A DNA stretch of 38,250 nt from a virus, in the IMG/VR virus record IMGVR_UViG_3300019776_000417, positions 1 through 38,250 of that record; one strand, 5' to 3'. Position numbers and translations under genes: made by a program. This document shows positions 1-6,481 of this stretch, one piece after another; within the stretch, counting starts at the first letter, position 1; each line of letters opens with the position of its first letter. The notes under the pieces are model-generated. The model saw only the letters and a list, made by a program, of their open reading frames with translations, made no database searches and had not been told where the DNA came from.

Positions 1-34
1 CCGCAGCGCCAAGCTGCAGCGCCTGGCGCTGACC
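1..34. repeat. Terminal direct repeat, left copy (same as 38217-38250)
   Basis: The first 34 bases are identical to the last 34 bases of the window. Joining the ends through this overlap keeps the ParB-like reading frame open across the junction, which is what a circular molecule cut at an arbitrary point would show. The overlap lies inside a 69-bp unit, so a collapsed or expanded tandem repeat could also produce it. Nothing here resembles a packaging end. Confidence 0.85.
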
Positions 35-1201
35 AAGCTGCGCACCCATACCGGTGAGTGGGCCAGCTACCGCAGCGCCAAGCTGCAGATCCGCGACATG
101 TTCACCGTGCGCATCAGCACCGCGCCCTTCGACCCCGCCGACACCACCCTGGCCAAGCTGGCCGGCGCCTGCACCAGCTGCCCCCGGCTGGCCGGCAACG
201 ACCCCGACCTGGCCAGCACGCTGGACGCAGACGTCTGCACCGACGCCGAGTGCTACGCCGGCAAGGTGGACGCCCACGCGCTGCGCGAGATCGCCCAGCT
301 CAAGGCGGCGGGCCGCAAGGTGATCACCGGCGACGAGGCGGCGGCGCTGTTCCCCAGCCGCTACGGGAACTACATGAAGGACTACACCCGGGCCGAGGAC
401 CTGCGCCTGGGCGCCGACGACCTGACCGTGGCCGACGCCCTGCCCCGGCTGACGGCAGCCGGCGTGCTGGTCCCCACGCCGGTGTACGTGCAGCACCCGG
501 GCACCAAGGCCGTGGTGGCCTGCTACGCCGACGCCGATGCCGACGCCCTGCAAGACGCCTGGGAGGCGCTGGAGCGCGCAGGCACCGGCCAGGGCGACAA
601 CGACGGCGGCGCGTCTACCCCATCCGCCGCTGGCGCGAGCGCTGGCCAGGGTGGGCGCACGGCGCAGGGCCGGCCCGACCCGATGGCCGACTGGACGCCG
701 GCCGAGCGCGCGTTTCTGGACACCCGCGCGGTGGTGCGCATCCGCGACGCTGCGCTGCGCGGTGTGCTTGCCCAGCCGCGCACGGCCGATGACCTGCGCA
801 TGGTGCTGATGCGCGAGGCAGTCATGGCCAGCGAGCTGCAAAGCAGCATGACGGCGCTGATGGGGCTGGACACCGAGCTGACGGCTGCCGCCGAGGCCGC
901 CTGCCCGGGCGCCCATCGCGACTTCGACGACATGGCCTGGTGGCGCACCCGCCTGGCCACGCTGACCGCCGACCAACTGGGCGCCCTGCTGGTGGGCCAT
1001 GCGCTGTGCGATGAGCTGTGCTCTGTGAGCTGGATCGCCCGGCGCGAGATAGCCACCCGCATGGTGGCCCTGGCCGAGCGCTACGGCGTGGACGTGCTGG
1101 ATGCTGCGCAGCCCGATCAGATGGACAACGCCGGCGCCGCCGGCGGCCCACCTGCCGACGCCGGCGCGTCGAACGGCGACTTGTTCGGGGAGGCAGCGTG
1201 A
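2..1201 (+). CDS. ParB-like protein, C-terminal part (continues from 37612-38250)
   Basis: This is the continuation of the ParB/RepB/Spo0J-family gene that begins at 37612. The frame is open from base 2 and no start codon is needed. After joining, the protein would be about 601 residues with the duplicated 23-residue unit, or about 578 with a single copy. This part begins with the tail of the helical DNA-binding region. It then has a cysteine cluster (CTSCP, then VCTDAEC) that may bind zinc, as seen in long ParB-like proteins of phages and plasmids, followed by a mostly helical C-terminal half ending in DLFGEAA. The family binds DNA and some members act as CTPases or nucleases; the role here is unknown, with early DNA metabolism or partition as possibilities. 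The TGA stop overlaps the next ATG by one base, so translation is probably coupled. Confidence 0.85.
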   Translation, partial: RSAKLQRLALTKLRTHTGEWASYRSAKLQIRDMFTVRISTAPFDPADTTLAKLAGACTSCPRLAGNDPDLASTLDADVCTDAECYAGKVDAHALREIAQLKAAGRKVITGDEAAALFPSRYGNYMKDYTRAEDLRLGADDLTVADALPRLTAAGVLVPTPVYVQHPGTKAVVACYADADADALQDAWEALERAGTGQGDNDGGASTPSAAGASAGQGGRTAQGRPDPMADWTPAERAFLDTRAVVRIRDAALRGVLAQPRTADDLRMVLMREAVMASELQSSMTALMGLDTELTAAAEAACPGAHRDFDDMAWWRTRLATLTADQLGALLVGHALCDELCSVSWIARREIATRMVALAERYGVDVLDAAQPDQMDNAGAAGGPPADAGASNGDLFGEAA

Positions 1202-1740
1202 TGGATCAGATGGACAACGCCAGCGGCTGCGCCGCCGGCGGGAGCACTGCAACGGTGGGCGCCGATGGCTACGGCCCCGACTTCGCCCGCCTGGCGCAGA
1301 TCGCGCTGGGCAGCGTGCTGGGCCGGATCAGCCGCGACCCGCGCCTGGCATGGCTGATGGGCCCGGGGAGCCAGACCTTCGACCAGGTGATTGCCGCAGC
1401 CGCGGCCGCCCGTGGCCACGAGCTCAAGGAGTTCCGCAAGGTCATCGAGGACCGTCTGACCTTCGAGCCCTGGCCGCAGGGGCTGGACACCAGCATCCAG
1501 GAACTGTTGGATGTGCACGCCAGCCAGCTGGAAGCCAACCCCTATTGCTACTTCGAGCTGGCCTACACACGGCGCACGGCGTGGATGGCCTGGATCTGCA
1601 ACAAGCCGGCCGAGGATGACCCCAGCCGCAGGGTGCTTGCACATGGCCAGGGGGCCACCCCGGCCGAGGCCTGCGCCGACGCGCTCAAGGAGTGGGAGGC
1701 GCGCCAGGCCTTCATTGCCAACGGCGGGGTGATGCTGTGA
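1201..1740 (+). CDS. Phage protein of unknown function, 179 aa
   Basis: The ATG shares its A with the TGA of the ParB-like gene, and the stop region overlaps the next gene, so it lies inside a tightly coupled operon. I do not recognise a family. The N-terminus (MDQMDNA) echoes QMDNA near the end of the preceding ParB-like protein, which suggests local duplication or slippage. The middle is charged and helical. The C-terminal third is rich in Trp/Tyr (around ELAYTRRTAWMAWICNK) and ends in a helix resembling the short Phage_ABA/DUF2591-like proteins found in early phage operons, but that resemblance is weak. No signal peptide or membrane segment is visible. Confidence 0.75.
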   Translation: MDQMDNASGCAAGGSTATVGADGYGPDFARLAQIALGSVLGRISRDPRLAWLMGPGSQTFDQVIAAAAAARGHELKEFRKVIEDRLTFEPWPQGLDTSIQELLDVHASQLEANPYCYFELAYTRRTAWMAWICNKPAEDDPSRRVLAHGQGATPAEACADALKEWEARQAFIANGGVML

Positions 1741-2000
1741 AGCACAACACCATCCGGCTGGCGATCCGCCACGAAGGCGCGGTGGTCAACGCCTACATCG
1801 CCCAGGCCGCAGACATGAGCGGCGCCCAGCTCATCGGCAGCATCTCGGCCGCGCTGCTGGACATGCGCCCCGCCTTGTTCGATGAGTTCAAGGCTCTGAT
1901 GACCGAGGGCATGACTGCCCTGGTGCAGCGCACGGGCGGCACGGTGCTGAGCATGCACGAGCAGGCTGCACCCGAACACGAAAGGGCAGGCCACGCATGA
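1737..2000 (+). CDS. Small phage protein, 87 aa, GTG start
   Basis: The chosen start is the GTG at 1737, which overlaps the previous stop in a GTGA arrangement. An upstream in-frame ATG at 1692 would cut deep into the previous gene. The protein has a beta-rich N-terminus (KHNTIRLAIRHEGAVVNAYIA) and a helical remainder containing LIGSISAALLDMRP. No family is recognised. It overlaps the next gene by 4 bases (ATGA), again pointing to coupled translation in the ParB operon. Confidence 0.7.
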   Translation: MKHNTIRLAIRHEGAVVNAYIAQAADMSGAQLIGSISAALLDMRPALFDEFKALMTEGMTALVQRTGGTVLSMHEQAAPEHERAGHA

Positions 2001-2515
2001 CGCCCTACAAGCAACTGCACTTGCACCGGCCTGCACAGGGCCAGATCGGCGACTGCTGGCGCACGGCCATCGGCTGCCTGCTGGACCTGCCGCCCGAGCG
2101 TGTGCCCCACTTCGTGGAGCCCGACTTCTCCGATGCACAGGGCTGCCGGGAGCGCACCCTGGCCTGGCTCGGCGAGCGTGGCCTGACCTATGTGGAGTTC
2201 GCCTTCCAGGGTGACCTGCACCAGGTCATGACGATGATGGCTGGCGTGAACCCCGGCACCTACTACCTGGTGGGCGGCAACAGTGGCAACCACGTCGGGC
2301 ACACCGTTGTGGCCTGCGATGACCAGATCGTCTGGGACACCGCGATCGACAACTCGGGCATCGTGGGGCCGATGGATGACGGCCTCTACTGGCTCACCTT
2401 GCTGGTGCCGTTGCAGCTGGTCAAGCGCGAGCTGCAGCCCCCGCACCCCACCCGCACCGGCTGCACCTGCCTGACCCCGGCCGGCCCCGACTACTGCCCG
2501 GAGCATGCAGCATGA
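1997..2515 (+). CDS. Papain-fold/C39-like cysteine-peptidase-like phage protein, 172 aa
   Basis: The N-terminus carries QIGDCWRTAIGCLLDLP and then RVPHF, the usual opening of a widespread phage family with a papain-like fold. In that family the Cys of GDC is the candidate nucleophile, here Cys20. A His-containing strand follows (GNHVGHTVVA, His99/His102), then IVWD with Asp114, giving a plausible Cys-His-Asp set. The C-terminus has a Cys-rich tail (CTCL, YC). What it cuts, if anything, is unknown; many relatives are uncharacterised. It sits in the early rightward operon, not beside the holin-like gene, so I do not call it an endolysin. The start overlaps the previous stop (ATGA), and its own stop overlaps the next ATG. 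Confidence 0.75.
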   Translation: MTPYKQLHLHRPAQGQIGDCWRTAIGCLLDLPPERVPHFVEPDFSDAQGCRERTLAWLGERGLTYVEFAFQGDLHQVMTMMAGVNPGTYYLVGGNSGNHVGHTVVACDDQIVWDTAIDNSGIVGPMDDGLYWLTLLVPLQLVKRELQPPHPTRTGCTCLTPAGPDYCPEHAA

Positions 2516-2979
2516 AGCGCCGCCACCAACCCGACAAGACCGAGCTGCTGGCCCGCATGCCCCGCGCCTTCCGCCCCAAGCTCACCCGCCACCAGCTGGT
2601 CGACCTGGGCCTGTGCCACCTGGCCAACCTCGACGCCATCGCCAGCGGCCAGGCCGAGCCGGCGCTGATCTGGGACTACGTCAGCAGCATCTTCACCTGG
2701 TGGAAGGTGGCCCAGCTGCTGCAGGCCGGCATCCCTGAGATGAACGAGCAGCTCGAGGTGGCCACCCGCCTGGTTGAGCGCTACGGCCGCACGAACCGCG
2801 TGCGCTTTGACGGGCCCGACCTGCAGCTGGCCAAGGCCGGCATTGACGTGATGGACCAGCTGGCCGAGATCGTCGACCGGCCCACCGCCATGCAGGCCGT
2901 CGACTGGTCAGAGGCTGAGGTCGCCAAGCTCACCGCCATGGTGGCCACCTACCGGCAGGATGAAAGGGCAGCAGCATGA
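2512..2979 (+). CDS. Phage protein of unknown function, 155 aa
   Basis: The ORF starts in ATGA overlap with the preceding gene and ends in ATGA overlap with the next. It has a basic N-terminus (MKRRHQPDKTELL), then several amphipathic helices. No cysteine cluster, P-loop or membrane segment is visible. Small all-helical proteins with this layout occur in early operons of Burkholderia and Pseudomonas phages without assigned function. I give no function. Confidence 0.75.
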   Translation: MKRRHQPDKTELLARMPRAFRPKLTRHQLVDLGLCHLANLDAIASGQAEPALIWDYVSSIFTWWKVAQLLQAGIPEMNEQLEVATRLVERYGRTNRVRFDGPDLQLAKAGIDVMDQLAEIVDRPTAMQAVDWSEAEVAKLTAMVATYRQDERAAA

Positions 2980-3227
2980 TCGGCACCCAGCCCACCGGCG
3001 CGATCGCCGGCGTCATCATCAGCGCAGTCACCCACGAGGGCCTGACCGTCACCGTCGACGGCCGCCCGGCACGCCTGGCCATCGTCACCGACGACGGCCA
3101 GGTCATCGCCGCCGGCGACCAGGTGGCCCGCGAAGCCCGCGCCGTGGCCGTCAACAGCTACCGCGGCTTCCTGCAGGGCCAGGGGCACCTGCGGGTGTTG
3201 TCGAAGCCGTTGGAGCGGGGTGGGTGA
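2976..3227 (+). CDS. Small beta-rich phage protein, 83 aa
   Basis: The ORF is coupled to both neighbours by 4-base and 1-base overlaps. The sequence alternates hydrophobic and polar residues in short strands (GVIISAVTHEGLTVTVDGRPARLAIV), suggesting a small beta-barrel or SH3/OB-like fold. No catalytic motif is visible. Function is unknown; its position in the operon favours a DNA or RNA metabolism accessory role, which is inference. Confidence 0.65.
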   Translation: MIGTQPTGAIAGVIISAVTHEGLTVTVDGRPARLAIVTDDGQVIAAGDQVAREARAVAVNSYRGFLQGQGHLRVLSKPLERGG

Positions 3228-3538
3228 TGGTGATGCGCAAGCACCCCAGGCGGCACGAGCCGCGGTGCCGCGCGCACCCGGACATCTTCGAGCCAGAGGT
3301 GATCGTCGGCCCGACGTTCCGATACAGGTCGCCCGAGCAGTGGTGGCACTGGAACGACGACGACCTGGCGCGGCGGCGCGTGAACGGCCGCTGGCTGAGC
3401 GCGCGCACCGCTTCCCAAGTGCAGTGGGGAAGCGCAATCGCCGTGCGCGGCAGCCGGCGCCAGGATCAGCGGGCCAGGAAGCTGCGCCGCATGAGCGAGC
3501 GCGGCCAGCTCGCGCGCTGGCGCGACATCCCTTTCTAG
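3227..3538 (+). CDS. Small basic protein, 103 aa, unknown
   Basis: The preferred start is ATG 3227, overlapping the TGA of the previous gene by one base; GTG 3224 and ATG 3233 are in frame and also possible. The protein is very basic and Arg/Trp-rich, with an aromatic patch (EQWWHWNDDDLARRR) and an Arg-rich C-terminal helix (SRRQDQRARKLRRMSERGQLARW). That composition fits nucleic-acid binding, but no family is recognised. It is the last gene of the coupled string before a 68-base gap. Confidence 0.6.
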   Translation: MVMRKHPRRHEPRCRAHPDIFEPEVIVGPTFRYRSPEQWWHWNDDDLARRRVNGRWLSARTASQVQWGSAIAVRGSRRQDQRARKLRRMSERGQLARWRDIPF

Positions 3539-3606
3539 AGACTACGCGGCCGTCCACCAATGGGCAACGCGGCCCGCCCTACCCTGGGCCGCACTACGGA
3601 GAAGTC

Positions 3607-3813
3607 ATGAATCAAGGAATCTTTGCGCTCAATATCGGCCAGATGGCCACCATCATCGCCAGCGGTGAGCAGGGGCATGTGATCGGCCGCGCCGAGTACC
3701 TCAACAGCGAGAACAGCTATCTGCTGCGCTACAAGGCCGCCGACGGCCGCGCGACCGAGCAATGGTGGTCGGAAAGTTCCCTGGCCGCCAGCGGCGTCAC
3801 CCAGCCTGCCTGA
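3607..3813 (+). CDS. Small phage protein with SH3-like beta pattern, 68 aa
   Basis: ATG 3607 has a clear Shine-Dalgarno (GGAG at about 3598-3601). Longer versions of the frame would overlap the previous gene. The sequence (IGQMATIIASGEQGHVIGRAEY, then YLLRYKAADGRATEQWW) matches the style of a conserved small phage protein of unknown function that looks like a five-strand SH3-type barrel. It is the last gene of the rightward operon and is followed at once by an intrinsic terminator. Confidence 0.75.
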   Translation: MNQGIFALNIGQMATIIASGEQGHVIGRAEYLNSENSYLLRYKAADGRATEQWWSESSLAASGVTQPA

Positions 3814-3832
3814 CGGCCAACCGCGCCCGCAC

Positions 3833-3855
3833 AGCCCGCTTCGGCGGGCTTTTTT
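3833..3855 (+). terminator. Intrinsic terminator of the rightward early operon
   Basis: A perfect 7-bp stem, AGCCCGC/GCGGGCT, closes a TTCG tetraloop and runs into six T residues (3850-3855). It ends the operon that starts near 34.4 kb and crosses the window junction. It separates that operon from the recombinase, so the recombinase needs its own promoter. Confidence 0.93.
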
Positions 3856-3901
3856 GCGCCCGCGCTACACTGCGCCCCGTTGCACGGCCACAAGCCCGCA
3901 A

Positions 3902-3994
3902 CGTTCGCTAGGGGTGTTGGCCACTGAAGGCCGACTGAGAAAGTCCCTTTGAACCTGGTTGCCGCAGACGTCTGCAAAGACGCGAGCGGCGAGG
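3902..3994 (+). promoter_or_regulatory. THI-element-like RNA: 5' half of a TPP riboswitch with an altered 3' arm
   Basis: The TPP-riboswitch core is visible in order: CTAGGGGTGTT at 3908-3918; P3 helix GGCC/GGCC at 3919-3922 and 3929-3932; the pyrimidine-binding T-loop CTGAGA at 3935-3940; AAGTCCCTTTGAACCTG to 3957. P2 can pair GGG 3911-3913 with CCC 3945-3947. A P1 of seven pairs (one G-U) closes 3902-3908 with 3982-3988. The usual second half (GGATAATgCC and GCGnAGGGA, the pyrophosphate sensor) is absent. In its place is a segment with a 12-bp palindrome (3964-3975). It lies upstream of, and in the same direction as, the recombinase gene, with no thiamine gene nearby. It may be a captured host thiC leader, an att-site relic or a repurposed RNA. 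Confidence 0.6.
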
Positions 3995-3995
3995 T

Positions 3996-4018
3996 CCGAC
4001 GAGTGTTTATCTTGTCGG
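3996..4018. other. Inverted repeat upstream of the recombinase: attP or expression-platform candidate
   Basis: CCGACGAG (3996-4003) pairs with CTTGTCGG (4011-4018) around a 7-base loop TGTTTAT. Large serine integrases usually have attP just upstream of their gene as an imperfect palindrome of about 50 bp. This repeat is the clearest such site between the terminator and the recombinase. It could instead be an RNA hairpin acting as the expression platform of the THI-like leader. A second candidate centre is the palindrome GCAGACGTCTGC at 3964-3975. The crossover dinucleotide cannot be set from the sequence alone. Confidence 0.3.
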
Positions 4019-4072
4019 CCCGAGGTAAGCCTCACGCCCGCCAAGTAAACTGCCCCGCACAGGGGGACAGAC

Positions 4073-5680
4073 ATGGCCGGCAGGGTCTACAGCTACATCC
4101 GGTTCAGCGATGCCCGGCAGGCCAGCGGCGCCAGCAGCGAGCGGCAGGCCGCCTACGCCGCCAAGTGGGCCGCCGACCACGGCCTGGTGCTCGACGAGCA
4201 GCTGAGCATGCGTGACGAGGGCCTGTCGGCCTACCACCAGAAGCACATCAAGACCGGCGCCCTGGGCGTGTTCCTGGCCGCTGTGGAGGCCGGCCACGTG
4301 GCGCGTGACTCGGTGCTGGTGGTCGAAGGGCTGGACCGCCTGTCCCGCGCTGAGCCGATCCAGGCGCAGGCCCAGCTGGCGCAGATCGTCAACGCCGGCA
4401 TCAGCGTGGTGACGGCCAGCGACGGCAAGGTGTACAGCCGAGAGCGGCTCAAGGCCAACCCGATGGACCTGGTGTACAGCCTGCTGGTGATGATCCGCGC
4501 CCATGAGGAGAGCGACACCAAGAGCCGGCGCGTGCGTGATGCGATGCGCCGGCAGTGCCTGGGCTGGCAGGCGGGCACCTACCGCGGGCTGATCCGCTAC
4601 GGCAAGACGCCGGGCTGGCTGCAGGTGGCGGGCGGGCGCTGGCAGCTGATCGAGCACCGGGCCGCGGCCGTGCGCGCAGCCGTGGACATGTGCCTGCAGG
4701 GCCTGGGCACCGGCCACATCGCCCGGCACCTGCACGCAGCCGGCCTGGCCAGCAGCGCGGCGGTGCCCACGTCGGGCCACCTTGTGCGGATGCTGGGCAA
4801 CCCGGCGCTGATGGGTGACAAGCACCTCGAGCTGGACGGCCAGACGCATGTGCTGGCCGGCTACTACCCGCCGGTGGTGGACGCCGCCACGTGGGCCGCG
4901 CTGCAGGACGCGCTGCAGCTGCGTGGCCGCAAGGCTGTGAAGGGCGAGATCCCGTCGGTGCTGACCGGCACCGGCGTGACGGTGTGCGGCTACTGCGGCG
5001 GGCCGATGAAGGCGCAGACGATGGCCAACAAGCGCCGGCCTGACGGCACGCTGGCCGACGGCCACCGGCGGCTGCAGTGCGTGCGCGTCAACTCGGGCGA
5101 GGGCTGCCCGGTGCCGGGCTCATGCTCGGCGGCGCCGATCGAGCGGGCGCTGGTCAACTACTGCAGCGACTTGGTGAACCTACAGGCGCTGTTCCGCGGT
5201 GACCGGGCCGCCCTGCCCCGCGGTGCGCTGGCCAGCGCCCAGGCCGAGCTGGCTGAGATCGACACCAAGCTGCAGCGGCTGACAGACGCGCTGCTGGACA
5301 CCGACGGCGCCGTGCCGGCCACCTTTGCCCGCCGCGCCCGCGAGCTGGAGGCCGCGCGGGACATGAAGGCGGCCGAGGTGCAGGCCGCCGAGCGGGCGCT
5401 GGCCGATGCGGCGCGCGCCGACATCACCGGCGCCGACGAGCGCTGGCGCACCCTGGCCGCCGGCGTGCAGGCGCTGGACTACGCCGCGCGCATGCAGGCC
5501 CGCCAGCTGGTGGCCGACACCTTCGAGCGGGTGGTGGTGTTCCGCAAGGGCATCACGCCCGGGGACACGCCACCGGGCCAGATCGACGTCATGCTGATGG
5601 CCAAGGGCGGCACCGCGCGCATGCTCAGCATCGACAAGGCGGGCGGGTGGCTGGCGGCCGAGGACGTGGCGCCGGATTGA
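4073..5680 (+). CDS. Large serine recombinase (phage integrase), 535 aa
   Basis: This is the site-specific recombinase expected to integrate and excise the phage. The N-terminal resolvase domain (about residues 4-150) shows YSYIRFSDARQ, with Ser12 the catalytic nucleophile and Arg10 beside it. It also has VVEGLDRLSR and the arginine-containing helix ESDTKSRRVRDAMR. The recombinase domain follows (about 165-290), then a zinc ribbon (CGYCGGPM with a later Cys pair around GCPVPGSC). A long coiled-coil segment (about 380-450) and a C-terminal DNA-binding tail complete the family layout, and the length is normal. ATG 4073 has an AGGGGGAC ribosome site. It stands alone between the early-operon terminator and the convergent lysis genes. 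The THI-like leader lies in its 5' region. Confidence 0.95.
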   Translation: MAGRVYSYIRFSDARQASGASSERQAAYAAKWAADHGLVLDEQLSMRDEGLSAYHQKHIKTGALGVFLAAVEAGHVARDSVLVVEGLDRLSRAEPIQAQAQLAQIVNAGISVVTASDGKVYSRERLKANPMDLVYSLLVMIRAHEESDTKSRRVRDAMRRQCLGWQAGTYRGLIRYGKTPGWLQVAGGRWQLIEHRAAAVRAAVDMCLQGLGTGHIARHLHAAGLASSAAVPTSGHLVRMLGNPALMGDKHLELDGQTHVLAGYYPPVVDAATWAALQDALQLRGRKAVKGEIPSVLTGTGVTVCGYCGGPMKAQTMANKRRPDGTLADGHRRLQCVRVNSGEGCPVPGSCSAAPIERALVNYCSDLVNLQALFRGDRAALPRGALASAQAELAEIDTKLQRLTDALLDTDGAVPATFARRARELEAARDMKAAEVQAAERALADAARADITGADERWRTLAAGVQALDYAARMQARQLVADTFERVVVFRKGITPGDTPPGQIDVMLMAKGGTARMLSIDKAGGWLAAEDVAPD

Positions 5681-5681
5681 T

Positions 5682-5709
5682 GGGTCCCCCGGTCAGGCGG
5701 ACCCGCCTG
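5682..5709. terminator. Hairpins between convergent genes (possible bidirectional terminator)
   Basis: Directly after the recombinase stop, GGGTCC (5682-5687) can pair with GGACCC (5699-5704). An overlapping CAGGCGG/CCGCCTG hairpin covers about 5694-5709. The site separates the rightward recombinase from the leftward structural operon. There is no T-run on either strand, so termination efficiency is doubtful. Confidence 0.35.
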
Positions 5710-5929
5710 GCTGAACAGCCTGCAGCCGCTCCGCAGCCTCCACCAGCGCCGCAGCCAGCTCGAGCAACGCACCAGCCCCAAGCGCACACTGAGACGTGCA
5801 GTGCCGATCCCGCAGCGACAGGCACGCATGCCCGGCGCCATCCTCCAGCGTCACGGCGACCGTGCCGGACTCGCCGGCCAGCTCCCATGCGCTGCAGTGG
5901 GGCACGTGGTCAAGGGGGCGGAGCATCAC
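5693..5929 (-). CDS. Small soluble protein at the end of the lysis cassette, 77-78 aa
   Basis: The start is GTG 5929 or ATG 5926; the frame overlaps the holin-like gene by 20 bases. The protein has a beta-rich first half (SAWELAGESGTVAVTLEDGAGHACLSLRDRH) and an Ala-rich C-terminal helix. No membrane segment, lipobox or catalytic motif is visible, so it is neither an obvious spanin nor an endolysin. It is the last gene of the leftward operon. Short proteins with the same pattern occur downstream of holins in related phages, where their role is not known. Called as real because of the coupling and the protein-like residue pattern. Confidence 0.6.
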   Translation of the reverse strand: MMLRPLDHVPHCSAWELAGESGTVAVTLEDGAGHACLSLRDRHCTSQCALGAGALLELAAALVEAAERLQAVQPGGSA

Positions 5930-6125
5930 GCGCCTTTGGCTGGTCGATCACCCGGGCGACGATGACGGCCAAGCCGAGCAGCGCAGGAATGCGCTCCGGG
6001 CCGACGCCGAGCAGCGACAGGATGGCCGCCTGTTGCTCGGGCGGCAGGGAGCCCCACACCACCGCGACGGCAGCTACCTGCACGGACAGCATGCGCCAGG
6101 CGCGGCGCCAGTCCGCGATCAGCAT
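5910..6125 (-). CDS. Putative holin, 71 aa, two hydrophobic segments
   Basis: ATG 6125 overlaps the stop of the preceding gene by one base (TGATG). The short charged N-terminus (MLIADWRRAWR) leads into a hydrophobic helix (MLSVQVAAVAVVWGSL). A polar turn (PPEQQ) follows, then a second hydrophobic helix (IPALLGLAVIVARVI) and a short charged tail (DQPKARD). Length, topology and the opening WRRAWRM.SVQ resemble small phage holins of Pseudomonas and Burkholderia phages. A holin forms inner-membrane lesions that release the muralytic enzyme. Its partner enzyme is not recognisable in this window. Confidence 0.72.
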   Translation of the reverse strand: MLIADWRRAWRMLSVQVAAVAVVWGSLPPEQQAAILSLLGVGPERIPALLGLAVIVARVIDQPKARDAPPP

Positions 6126-6481
6126 CACGTCGCCCCCGGCGGCTTGCCGCCATGCGTGAGCATGTGCCACGCGGTGTAGATCGTCGCGCCGGCGGCGGCC
6201 AGGTAGCCGGCCCAGCGCACCAGGGTGCCGATGCCGCCCAGCACCTTGAAGCCGGCTTTCGCGGTGCTGAGGATCTCGCGCACCTCGACCGTCGTCGCGC
6301 TGTTGGCGCGCAGCTCGGTTTCGATGTTGCCCATGCGGGCCTCGCCGAGCTGCAGGCACTGGCTGACCTCCTGCAGGCGGACGGCCACCTCGGCCAGCTG
6401 CTCGGTCAGCACGCGGTGGCCGGCTTCGAGCACGCGCAGGCGCTGGTCGGAGGTCAGGGGGTTGTCGTCAGGCATCGTCAC
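6125..6481 (-). CDS. Coiled-coil protein with one membrane segment, 118 aa
   Basis: ATG 6481 overlaps the end of the tail-fibre gene by 4 bases. Residues 10-75 form a long helix with heptad character (RLRVLEAGHRVLTEQLAEVAVRLQ). A single hydrophobic stretch follows near residues 78-100 (VLGGIGTLVRWAGYLAAAGATI), then a short tail. Such coiled-coil plus single-TM proteins are common next to holins and are often annotated as holin-like or antiholin-like. It may set lysis timing or anchor a complex; that is inference from position. It is topologically similar to the protein at 33240-33614. Confidence 0.75.
   Translation of the reverse strand: MTMPDDNPLTSDQRLRVLEAGHRVLTEQLAEVAVRLQEVSQCLQLGEARMGNIETELRANSATTVEVREILSTAKAGFKVLGGIGTLVRWAGYLAAAGATIYTAWHMLTHGGKPPGAT

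Noticed and set aside
1-34. Terminal repeat as a physical packaging terminus (DTR or cos)
   Set aside because: It lies inside the ParB-like coding frame, far from the terminase genes. HNH/P27-type packaging predicts cohesive ends near 26.1 kb.
4007-5065. A 352-codon minus-strand frame opposite the recombinase
   Set aside because: Low-complexity His/Ala/Gly/Arg composition and complete antisense overlap with the well-supported serine recombinase.
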